A DNA stretch of 14,569 nt from contig CAIVYV010000221.1 in NCBI GenBank assembly GCA_903910215.1, positions 1-14,569 on the forward strand. Direction: 5' to 3'. How positions within the stretch are numbered: position 1 is the first letter of the stretch; each line of letters opens with the position of its first letter. A program made the translations under genes and the position numbers. The notes under the pieces were generated by a model. It made no database searches, was not told the DNA's origin, and saw only the letters and a program-made list of their open reading frames with translations. Source of the stretch: an uncultured Pseudomonadota bacterium (GTDB lineage Bacteria > Pseudomonadota > Gammaproteobacteria > Steroidobacterales > Steroidobacteraceae). Of this stretch, positions 8,180 through 14,235 are shown one piece after another.

Positions 8180-8228
8180 ACCCCCGAAAAAGAAAAGGGC
8201 GGATCTTGCGATCCGCCCAAACGGGGGT
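8180..8228. repeat. Nested inverted repeat downstream of yheS
   Basis: Outer arms ACCCCCG (8180-8186) and CGGGGGT (8222-8228) enclose the inner perfect 9-bp stem GGGCGGATC/GATCCGCCC (8197-8205/8210-8218). The outer and inner stems are separated by AAAAAGAAAA on one side and AAA on the other. On the plus strand this could fold at the 3' end of the yheS mRNA; on the minus strand the inner stem with its T tract is the terminator listed separately. Confidence 0.7.
8187..8218 (-). terminator. Strong intrinsic terminator, minus strand
   Basis: Read on the minus strand: GGGCGGATC, loop GCAA (a GNRA tetraloop), GATCCGCCC, then TTTTCTTTTT. A perfect 9-bp GC-rich stem followed at once by nine T in ten bases is a textbook Rho-independent terminator. 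It can end both the Mce-transporter operon, whose last stop codon is about 160 bases upstream, and the short transcript predicted from the promoter at 8260-8287. On the plus strand the hairpin is followed by AAACGGGGG, so it is not a classical terminator for yheS. Confidence 0.9.
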
Positions 8229-8256
8229 CACTCGTCAGAAGGGACGGTTGACGAGC
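8187..8256 (-). ncRNA. Candidate C-rich small RNA between yheS and the Mce operon
   Basis: A sigma70-like promoter (8260-8287) fires toward the strong terminator, predicting a transcript beginning near 8256-8252 and ending in the T tract, about 65-70 nt. The RNA would contain a first hairpin with 7-bp stem CTCGTCA/TGACGAG (8255-8249/8237-8231) and an 11-base loop ACCGTCCCTTC, a single-stranded linker with five C in a row (GTGACCCCCGTTT), then the terminator hairpin. If transcription starts at the purine at 8252 the first stem would be shortened to four pairs. No start codon with ribosome binding site is visible within it. Exposed CCC/CCCCC and CCCTTC tracts resemble C-rich regulatory RNAs that pair with Shine-Dalgarno sequences. 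I do not recognise a named RNA family. Confidence 0.5.
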
Positions 8257-8259
8257 ACC

Positions 8260-8287
8260 AGTTTAGCGGCGCCTCGAGGCGTGTCAA
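8260..8287 (-). promoter_or_regulatory. Sigma70-type promoter of the candidate small RNA
   Basis: On the minus strand a perfect -35 TTGACA (8287-8282) is followed after 16 bases by TAAACT (8265-8260), a four-of-six match to the -10 consensus. The spacer contains a perfect 12-bp palindrome CGCCTCGAGGCG (8270-8281). Nothing coding lies downstream on this strand before the terminator 40 bases further on, so this promoter makes sense only for a short noncoding transcript. Confidence 0.6.
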
Positions 8288-8289
8288 GC

Positions 8290-8306
8290 ATTTGTCCAAT
8301 ACAAAT
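8290..8306. promoter_or_regulatory. Operator-like inverted repeat next to the -35
   Basis: ATTTGT (8290-8295) and ACAAAT (8301-8306) form a 6-bp inverted repeat with a 5-base centre CCAAT, three bases outside the -35 element. Size and position suit a dimeric transcription factor that activates or blocks this promoter. The factor is not identifiable. Confidence 0.4.
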
Positions 8307-8307
8307 A

Positions 8308-8324
8308 CTGAACAGATCTGAACA
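8308..8324. repeat. Direct repeat CTGAACA with 10-base period
   Basis: CTGAACA occurs at 8308-8314 and again at 8318-8324, one helical turn apart, upstream of the -35 and of the inverted repeat. This phasing would place two protein contacts on the same DNA face. Two 7-base copies may also be chance. Confidence 0.35.
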
Positions 8325-8376
8325 AGCCTCGGGGAAGGGACAGGACGACGCCGAAAACGTGAGAAATATTAAGGGG

Positions 8377-9000
8377 TTATTGTTTCAGCGCCGTGACCGC
8401 CGACAGCTCGTTCGCGAGCCCAGTCAAGGCGAAGCTGGTCGCTGAACCCAGCGCGGAAACGATCATGGTGCGCCGATTTTCCGTTGCCAGCGTCGCTCCA
8501 GATACGTTCCAGGTCGCCACGGGGAGCCGGTCTCGACGCCGAATCAGCGTGACGTCGAGAACCACTCGGGCTGTTGGCATTTCGACTCGTCCCGAATCTT
8601 CACCAGCCGCGTATTGCGCATCGAAACGCCTGACGGTCACCCGCAGAGAGTACGGCGTCGCGAGAGCGGCCGAACTGGGGTGGACGTCGAAACCGGCCGC
8701 CCGCAATTGATCAAGCACCGCCGCCTCAAGCAGGCTCGGAATCGGCCCAACCCAGCGCGCATCCGCAATAACATCCAAACGACCGTCTGGATGTGTCACC
8801 AAGATACGCCGCGTGTCATAGCCGGGCGCGGCTTCGATGCGCATAAGCTGGATAGGCACGCTAATGGGCGCGGTCGATACCAACGCCGCGCCACCGCTCA
8901 TCGTCTTGAGAGCGTACTCGTCAACGGCGGGCGACTCGCTATCAAACGTCGATGCACATCCCCCAAGCAAAAAGATCAATGAAATAATCGCCAGTCTCAT
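8377..9000 (-). CDS. PqiC-like ABC-transport auxiliary lipoprotein
   Basis: A 207-residue lipoprotein with signal MRLAIISLIFLLGGC, giving Cys15 as the lipidated residue. The mature part fits the ABC-transport auxiliary component family (PqiC/YmbA, formerly DUF330): the P-I-x-L-M-R-I-E-A-A-P-G-Y-D-x-R-R-I segment, the ADARW(V/A) stretch followed by LLEAAVLDQLRAAG, and a C-terminal A-L-G-S-A-T-S-F-A-L-T-G-L-A-N-E-L helix. Such lipoproteins sit on the periplasmic face of the outer membrane and pair with MCE proteins in lipid transport. Its ATG overlaps the stop of the MCE gene by 4 bases (8997-9000), making it the last gene of the five-gene operon. Confidence 0.85.
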   Translation of the reverse strand: MRLAIISLIFLLGGCASTFDSESPAVDEYALKTMSGGAALVSTAPISVPIQLMRIEAAPGYDTRRILVTHPDGRLDVIADARWVGPIPSLLEAAVLDQLRAAGFDVHPSSAALATPYSLRVTVRRFDAQYAAGEDSGRVEMPTARVVLDVTLIRRRDRLPVATWNVSGATLATENRRTMIVSALGSATSFALTGLANELSAVTALKQ

Positions 9001-9932
9001 CGTGGCACCTCGATGCCGCGGGGCTTCTTCTCGTAAAGTAGACTCGATGGCTCTTCGCGCAACTCCCGCGTGAGCCCCCGCACTTCTTCGGCTGTCGCGC
9101 GTGTCTCACGCAACAGGCTCTCGAACTCGGGAAGCCCTTGCTGCGCGAACTGCGTGATACCGCCCGAACTCTCCGCCAACAAAGTATCCACTCTGGCGCT
9201 GGCCGAAAGCAGATTCTCAGACGCCTGTGAAAGCCTGCTGATGCTCTGGGAAACCAACGGCGCGCTCTGCTCCGTCGTTTGTCGCAACGCGACCGCTACC
9301 GCTGCCAAATCACGTGACAACACTCGTAGCTCTCGAGCGAGTGTTTGAGCTTCGCTCACTGTATCAGGCAGTAAACGACTCGCACGCTCAAGGTTCACGA
9401 TCGTACTCGACAAAGCGTCGAGATTGTCGTCGGACAGCAAGCGACTCGCGCGCTGCGCCACTTCCGAAGCACGCCCCATGACTTCAGGCACACCGGAGAG
9501 AAATACATCGAAGCCGGAGCGAACCGATCGAATCACCGGATAGGACTCACTAGCCACCAGCGGAGCCAACTTTTTGGTTCCGGCGTTTCCGAGCAGATCG
9601 ATGTAGAGCAAACCCGTTACGCCTAGCAGCGATAACTCTGCCACCGTTTTGTCGGAAATCGGCGTAGCCGAGTCAATATCGACGATGACCTGCACCCGAG
9701 CAGCGGAACGTCGATCGATGTTCAAAGCGATCACGCGCCCGATATCGACGCCGAGGTAACGAACCGTACTGCCAACATTGAGCCCGCTGACAGAGCCTTC
9801 AAAATAAACTTCGTAACGTTCGTACGATCGAGCATTGCGGCCGTCGGAATACCAATAGATGAAAGCGACCGCCATACCGATCACCAGCAGAACGAACGCT
9901 CCAACGGCAGTGTAATTGGCTTCACGCTCCAC
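8997..9932 (-). CDS. MCE (MlaD-like) lipid-transport protein
   Basis: A 311-residue protein with one N-terminal membrane anchor (about 8-29), then an MCE domain (about 38-117) recognised by YFEGSVSGLNVGSTVRYLGVDIGRV and ELSLLGVTGLLYIDL. A long helical region (about 150-290) follows, and the ending RGIEVPR is common in this family. It is longer than E. coli MlaD (about 183) because of the helical C-terminal extension, so the hexameric ring likely carries a helical tube or barrel projecting into the periplasm. The start is a GTG at 9932 that overlaps the end of the ATPase gene by 11 bases. With its neighbours it should carry phospholipid or other lipid between the two membranes. Confidence 0.9.
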   Translation of the reverse strand: MEREANYTAVGAFVLLVIGMAVAFIYWYSDGRNARSYERYEVYFEGSVSGLNVGSTVRYLGVDIGRVIALNIDRRSAARVQVIVDIDSATPISDKTVAELSLLGVTGLLYIDLLGNAGTKKLAPLVASESYPVIRSVRSGFDVFLSGVPEVMGRASEVAQRASRLLSDDNLDALSSTIVNLERASRLLPDTVSEAQTLARELRVLSRDLAAVAVALRQTTEQSAPLVSQSISRLSQASENLLSASARVDTLLAESSGGITQFAQQGLPEFESLLRETRATAEEVRGLTRELREEPSSLLYEKKPRGIEVPR

Positions 9933-10692
9933 GCGATGCTCCGAAACGACTGGCTCTAGCGCCGTGAAAGTATTCTCGAATCCAAGGATGCGGATTATCG
10001 ATGATTTGCTCGAGGGTGCCTGAGATCATCTTTCGATCAACGATGACGCCTACACGATTACAGGTTCGGAATATCGTGTCCAGATCATGGGTGATCATGA
10101 CCACGGTCAAGCCGAGCTCCTGCTGCAAGCCCACCAGTAATTCATCGAACGCCGCCGCACTGATCGGATCAAGACCCGAGGTGGGCTCGTCCAAAAAAAG
10201 CAACTGGGGATCGAGTGCGAGCGCCCGAGCCAAGGCTGCGCGTTTGATCATGCCACCCGATAACTGCGACGGAAATTTATAGGCCGCTTCAGTCGGTAAC
10301 CCAACTAGCAACACCTTCAGCAAGGCCAATTCCTCGAGAGCACGAGCGCTGAGATCGAGATGCTCCAGCATAGGTAGTTGCACATTCTGCAGAACCGTCA
10401 GAGAACTGAAGAGCGCGCCTGCTTGGAACGTGACGCCATAGGTCATTTTGAGATTGCGTAGCTCGGCGTCTGTCAGCGTCGTGACGTCCACCCCCGAAAG
10501 TTCGACTCTGCCCCTCTGTGGACGCCTCAATCCCAATATGGTGTTGAGCAAGACACTCTTGCCTGAGCCGGAGCCACCAACGATACCGAAGATCTCGCCG
10601 CGCTCGACTCGCATATCGAGACCGTCATGCACAGTCTGTGCACCGAAGCGATTGACGATATCACTGACGATGATCGCCATATCCGCGCTCAT
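9922..10692 (-). CDS. MlaF-like ABC transporter ATPase
   Basis: A 256-residue cytoplasmic ATPase. Walker A is GGSGSGKS (39-46), the Q-loop falls near TFQAGALFSSLTV (88-100), the signature is LSGGMIKRAALARAL (144-158), Walker B is LLFLDEP (164-170) followed by TSGLDPISA, and the switch histidine is His202 in MITHDLD. The G-A-L-F-S-S-L-T-V-x-Q-N-V and S-G-G-M-x-K-R-A wording is that of the MCE-transporter ATPases (MlaF/Ttg2A). It would power the permease encoded just upstream, with which it overlaps in ATGA (10689-10692). The MlaB-type partner is not a separate gene here but appears fused to the permease. Confidence 0.92.
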   Translation of the reverse strand: MSADMAIIVSDIVNRFGAQTVHDGLDMRVERGEIFGIVGGSGSGKSVLLNTILGLRRPQRGRVELSGVDVTTLTDAELRNLKMTYGVTFQAGALFSSLTVLQNVQLPMLEHLDLSARALEELALLKVLLVGLPTEAAYKFPSQLSGGMIKRAALARALALDPQLLFLDEPTSGLDPISAAAFDELLVGLQQELGLTVVMITHDLDTIFRTCNRVGVIVDRKMISGTLEQIIDNPHPWIREYFHGARASRFGASRGA

Positions 10693-11798
10693 ATGCCGAT
10701 CTCCATAAAGAGAACGGCAAATAAGGCGTCGGCCAAGATCACCATGAAGATAGCCTGTACGACAGCAACCGTGGTCAAGCGCCCGAGCTCACGCGAGGAA
10801 CCGCGCACTTGCATGCCACGATAAGTGCCAGCCGCAGCGATGAGCACCGCAAAAACCGGCGCTTTGATGATGCCAACCCAAAAAGTCCAGGCCGCAATGG
10901 ACTCATCGACTCTTTGGAAATACTGCACCAACGGCATATCGAGCAGCAGATGACAGAGTAATGCTCCACCGAGAACACCGACTGCATCAGCAATCACGGT
11001 CAAAAGAGGTAGTGCAATAACGAGACCGATCCAGCGCGGTAGTACCAGAACTTCGAGAGGCTCGACCCCCGTGGCCTTGAGCGCGTCGATCTCCTGGTTG
11101 AGCTTCATGGCGCCAATCTCGGCAGCAAAGGCACTGCCCGACCGTCCAGCCACGATAATGGCGGTCAGTAACACGCCGAGTTCACGCAGGACACCGACCG
11201 TGACCAGATCGACGACGAAGATATCGGCACCGAACTGTTGCAACTGCTGCGCGCCCATATAGGCGATGATGACCGCGATCAAAAATGCGATCAGCGCGAC
11301 GATCGGAATGGCAGTGAGTCCCGTGTCGTAAACGTGTCTTGCGATCGAGATCGGGCGCCAAACCCGCGGATCCTTCAACGCCGCCAGAAGTCGGACCATC
11401 GTGGCTCCGAGAAACGCCAAGCCATCAGCCCAACCTGTCAGTCGCTCCAAGGCGTGGCGACCCAGATGCTCCACGGCCGAACGCGGCGTGCGTTGCTCGC
11501 GCCTGCCTGTCGGTTCGTCTTTGGCGAGTGTTTGGGCAACGAGTCGCAACATAGGCGGCTCAGGCGACAAAAAATCGACCGACCGAGTCGCAGCGGATCG
11601 AACGCGGAGATCATGTATCAACCAGGCGCCCGATAAATCGAGCGACACGATGCCCGACAGGTCGATTTGGATGTGACGGACGCCGTCGAGTGCCAGCGTC
11701 TCGAGCGAACGCTCGATTTCGCCGACATGCTGAATCGTCCAGTCGCCAAAGGGCGACAACCGAAGCGTCTCGTGATGACGCTCGGTTCGAAACGGCAT
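10689..11798 (-). CDS. MlaE-like permease with N-terminal STAS domain
   Basis: A 369-residue inner-membrane permease of the MlaE family. Residues 1-100 form a STAS-like domain, with QIDLSGIVSLDLSG at 44-57 matching the core strand and helix start of STAS folds such as MlaB. The MlaE domain (about 130-369) has five or so membrane helices, with the signature G-R-S-G-S-A-F-A-A-E-I-G-A-M and NQEIDALKATGVEP at 218-247. I begin it at the ATG at 11798; a longer in-frame start at 11867 would lie well inside the CDGSH gene. The chosen ATG shares its last stop base with the CDGSH gene as TGATG, a reinitiation-type junction. It would form the transmembrane channel of the lipid transporter with the MlaF-like ATPase. 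Confidence 0.88.
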   Translation of the reverse strand: MPFRTERHHETLRLSPFGDWTIQHVGEIERSLETLALDGVRHIQIDLSGIVSLDLSGAWLIHDLRVRSAATRSVDFLSPEPPMLRLVAQTLAKDEPTGRREQRTPRSAVEHLGRHALERLTGWADGLAFLGATMVRLLAALKDPRVWRPISIARHVYDTGLTAIPIVALIAFLIAVIIAYMGAQQLQQFGADIFVVDLVTVGVLRELGVLLTAIIVAGRSGSAFAAEIGAMKLNQEIDALKATGVEPLEVLVLPRWIGLVIALPLLTVIADAVGVLGGALLCHLLLDMPLVQYFQRVDESIAAWTFWVGIIKAPVFAVLIAAAGTYRGMQVRGSSRELGRLTTVAVVQAIFMVILADALFAVLFMEIGI

Positions 11799-12040
11799 CA
11801 GGGCAGTTTCTTGTGCGCCCCGTCGCATAGCGGCGCGTTCGCAGTGTTCTTGCAACCGCAGAACCAAACCTTAGTGGAAGCCGTCGCCTCGTATTTTACT
11901 GGCGTGAAATCCGTACCCTTGTGGGATCCGTCACAGAAAGGCTGCTTGGCTGACTTGCCACAACTGCACCACCAGTAGGTCTTGCCGGCTTCGACATCGA
12001 CTGCGATGGGCGTACGGCTCGCGACAACGGGATCAGACAT
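11798..12040 (-). CDS. CDGSH-type iron-sulfur protein, two domains
   Basis: An 80-residue protein with two complete CDGSH motifs: Cys25, Cys27, Cys36, His40 (C-S-C-x8-C-D-G-S-H) and Cys61, Cys63, Cys72, His76 (C-G-C-x8-C-D-G-A-H). Each should hold one [2Fe-2S] cluster with 3-Cys/1-His ligation, as in the CISD3-like class, which has both domains in one chain. There is no signal or membrane segment, so it is cytoplasmic. AGG seven or so bases before the ATG at 12040 supports the start. It is the first gene of the operon and joins the STAS-MlaE gene through TGATG. Family members act in electron or cluster transfer; a role in lipid transport is not established. Confidence 0.9.
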   Translation of the reverse strand: MSDPVVASRTPIAVDVEAGKTYWWCSCGKSAKQPFCDGSHKGTDFTPVKYEATASTKVWFCGCKNTANAPLCDGAHKKLP

Positions 12041-12085
12041 GGCATACCTGCGCTACACGGTTAAACTTCGTTCGAGTGTAACGCG

Positions 12086-12090
12086 AGGAA
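12086..12090 (+). promoter_or_regulatory. Ribosome binding site for purT
   Basis: AGGAA lies one base before a first ATG (12092) but four bases before the second, in-frame ATG at 12095. The spacing favours the second as the true start. The preceding 45 bases, shared with the divergent CDGSH gene, show no promoter I would stand behind. Confidence 0.55.
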
Positions 12091-12094
12091 CATG

Positions 12095-13291
12095 ATGTCT
12101 ACCACCATCGGCACACCCGGTTCGCGCAGCGCAACGCGCCTCATGTTGCTGGGCTCGGGCGAGCTCGGCAAAGAAGTGGCCATCGAAGCCCAGCGTCTTG
12201 GGATCGAAGTCATCGCCGTCGATCGATATGCCCATGCACCCGCCATGCAGGTCGCGCACCGATCGCACGTCATTCGGATGCTCGATGCCGAAGCCCTGCG
12301 CGAGATCGTGCTGCACGAACGACCGCATTTCATCGTGCCTGAGATAGAAGCGATCGCGACCGATGAACTGCTGCGCCTAGAAGCAGAAGGCTTTCATGTC
12401 GTTCCGACGGCGCTCGCTGCCAAACTCACGATGGATCGGGAAGGCATTCGACGTCTCGCCGCCGAACAACTCGGCTTACCGACTTCGCCCTATCGATTTG
12501 CTTCGACATTGGACGAATATCTCGCCGCCATCGACGAGATTGGTCTGCCTTGCGTGGTTAAACCCGTGATGTCGAGCTCCGGTAAGGGACAGAGCATCGT
12601 CAAGGATAAAGCTGGCGTGGAAACTGCCTGGCGTTATGCGCAGGAGGGTGGCCGCGCGGGTGCGGGCCGGGTCATCGTCGAGGGCTTCATCGCATTCGAC
12701 TACGAAATCACATTGTTGACAGTCAGACATGCGGGTGGGACGTCATTCTGCGACCCGATCGGCCATCTGCAAATCAGCGGTGACTATCGCGAGTCATGGC
12801 AGCCACATCCGATGAGCGCCACTGCGCTGGAGCGCAGTCGCGACATCGCGCTGCGCATCACTAGCAAGTTGGGCGGTCGAGGGCTGTTCGGTGTTGAACT
12901 CTTCGTGAGAGGCGATGACGTGTGGTTCAGTGAGGTGTCGCCACGACCGCATGACACCGGTATGGTGACGTTGATCTCGCAGGATTTGTCCGAGTTTGCC
13001 TTGCACTTGCGGGCGATCCTCGGTTTTCCTATACCGCACATCCGTTCGCTCGGACCTTCGGCTTCGACTGCAATCCTGATCGAAGGCGACACGGCCGAGC
13101 TACAGTTTTCGAATCTACAATCGGCTCTTCTCGAGCCGGATACCACGCTGCGCTTGTTCGGCAAGCCCGAAGTGCGCGGACAACGACGGATGGGAGTGGC
13201 GTTGGCGCGCGCCGATAACATCGACGAGGCTCGTCGACGAAGCCGTCAGGTCGCGGCGATCGTCACTACAGGGGCGCAGATCGCCGATTAA
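12095..13291 (+). CDS. purT: Formate-dependent phosphoribosylglycinamide formyltransferase (GAR transformylase 2)
   Basis: A 398-residue cytoplasmic ATP-grasp enzyme that makes formyl-GAR from GAR, formate and ATP in the third step of purine synthesis, without folate. Sequence matches E. coli PurT (392 residues) along its whole length: [22 protein letters not shown] (substrate-binding fold), [29 protein letters not shown], the ATP-grasp segment [33 protein letters not shown], and the metal-binding [25 protein letters not shown]. All family key regions appear intact. It stands alone, divergent from the CDGSH gene by about 50 bases and convergent with the ABC-2 permease. Its TAA stop lies in the loop of a strong hairpin. 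Confidence 0.96.
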   Translation: MSTTIGTPGSRSATRLMLLGSGELGKEVAIEAQRLGIEVIAVDRYAHAPAMQVAHRSHVIRMLDAEALREIVLHERPHFIVPEIEAIATDELLRLEAEGFHVVPTALAAKLTMDREGIRRLAAEQLGLPTSPYRFASTLDEYLAAIDEIGLPCVVKPVMSSSGKGQSIVKDKAGVETAWRYAQEGGRAGAGRVIVEGFIAFDYEITLLTVRHAGGTSFCDPIGHLQISGDYRESWQPHPMSATALERSRDIALRITSKLGGRGLFGVELFVRGDDVWFSEVSPRPHDTGMVTLISQDLSEFALHLRAILGFPIPHIRSLGPSASTAILIEGDTAELQFSNLQSALLEPDTTLRLFGKPEVRGQRRMGVALARADNIDEARRRSRQVAAIVTTGAQIAD

Positions 13292-13302
13292 GGCGATCTG
13301 CG
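13275..13302. terminator. Hairpin enclosing the purT stop codon
   Basis: CGCAGATCGCC (13275-13285) and GGCGATCTGCG (13292-13302) are a perfect 11-bp inverted repeat around a 6-base loop GATTAA that contains the purT TAA stop. It sits between convergent genes, so bidirectional transcription ending or 3'-end protection is plausible. Neither strand shows a T tract after the stem, so a classical intrinsic terminator is not demonstrated. Confidence 0.5.
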
Positions 13303-13311
13303 ACACGCGAC

Positions 13312-14235
13312 TCACGCGTCGTCGCGCCAGCGACGCAACCGTACGACGACGAAGAACCCGATCACGGCGAGAGCAACACCCAACCAGAGGTCGGGCTTCG
13401 CGAGCATATCGAGCGTGCCGAGCTGCTCGTAGCTGCGGGCAATCTCCTGGATCAAAGACGCAGAAGTATCACCGTCCTCCGAGGAGATGTGCAGATCGAG
13501 CTCGCGGAAGAATCCGAACAGGCGGTTTGCAATGAAGCCGGCGATCATGCTCGTGTTGAAAGCTACCTCTTCGAAGATAACCAGCAACACGGGGGGCAAG
13601 ACAGCCCAAAGAAACGGGCTGCGCTTGGCGTAGACGGACGTTAACAATAAATACACTGCAACCGGCGCATACCATAGTGCCGCTACCAGTACGTTTTGCA
13701 GCATCGTCAATTGCAGAGCAAACCAGGTGCCGATATGGAATGTGGCCAACGGTGCGAGCGGCGTTCCGCTGAGTTTGACGCTGACGATAGCGAACACGAC
13801 AAGGCTCGCAATCATCGAGACGATCCACACCCATAACGGCACGAGTAACAAAGCCGTAGCGAGTTTAGAGCCTACGGTTTCCGCATCAGAGACGGGCATC
13901 GACTTCCAAAATAAGATGCTGCGATCTTTACGCTCGTTGTAAAGGCTATCGAGCGCATAAAACACCAGAACGATCATCGCCACGATCATCTGTGGAATCA
14001 CCAGTGCGCCCAACCAAACCGCAAACAGCTGTCGCTGGTGTGACAGGTCAGCGGCCAAGGTGGTGAACAGTTCCTGCTCTTTGCCATCGAGATTAATCTG
14101 GACGCTACCGGTGAAGCTCGTACTCAGCAACGCGGTGAGTGCGATGACAGCAGCGGTGATCAGCGGAGCCCAGATGAGACCGCGATGTTCCCAAGTCTCG
14201 CGCCAGAGCAAGGTTTTCATGACCGTGATGTTCAT
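13312..14235 (-). CDS. ABC-2 type transporter permease
   Basis: A 307-residue inner-membrane protein with about six hydrophobic segments: one near 21-42, two in the 75-140 region, and further pairs in the middle and at the very end (DLWLGVALAVIGFFVVVRL). The cytoplasmic segment D-S-L-Y-N-E-R-K-D-R-S-I-L-F-W-K-S-M-P-V-S-D is a familiar hallmark of a group of ABC-2 exporter permeases. The start ATG at 14235 overlaps the stop of the ATPase gene (ATGA) and has GGAGGT six bases upstream. Together they should form an exporter; the substrate cannot be inferred. Between helices 1 and 2 lies a moderately long polar loop (about 42-75), and a second one rich in acidic residues precedes the last helix. 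Confidence 0.85.
   Translation of the reverse strand: MNITVMKTLLWRETWEHRGLIWAPLITAAVIALTALLSTSFTGSVQINLDGKEQELFTTLAADLSHQRQLFAVWLGALVIPQMIVAMIVLVFYALDSLYNERKDRSILFWKSMPVSDAETVGSKLATALLLVPLWVWIVSMIASLVVFAIVSVKLSGTPLAPLATFHIGTWFALQLTMLQNVLVAALWYAPVAVYLLLTSVYAKRSPFLWAVLPPVLLVIFEEVAFNTSMIAGFIANRLFGFFRELDLHISSEDGDTSASLIQEIARSYEQLGTLDMLAKPDLWLGVALAVIGFFVVVRLRRWRDDA

Noticed and set aside
8150..8376. The gap as remains of a mobile element or attachment site
   Set aside because: No terminal repeats, target duplication, tRNA end or integrase is present. The inverted repeats are explained by a terminator and promoter-associated motifs.
8101..8445. A 114-codon plus-strand frame across the yheS-pqiC gap
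   Set aside because: It starts inside yheS in another frame, runs through the terminator hairpin and into the opposite end of the lipoprotein gene, and has no recognisable protein features.
11799..11867. Longer N-terminus for the STAS-MlaE permease from 11867
   Set aside because: It would overlap the CDGSH gene by about 70 bases, and the TGATG junction at 11796-11800 gives a standard coupled start just before the STAS domain.
12041..12091. PurR operator or defined divergent promoter before purT
   Set aside because: I could not find a PurR-like palindrome, and the hexamers near TTAAAC and TGTAAC do not form a credible -35/-10 pair on either strand.
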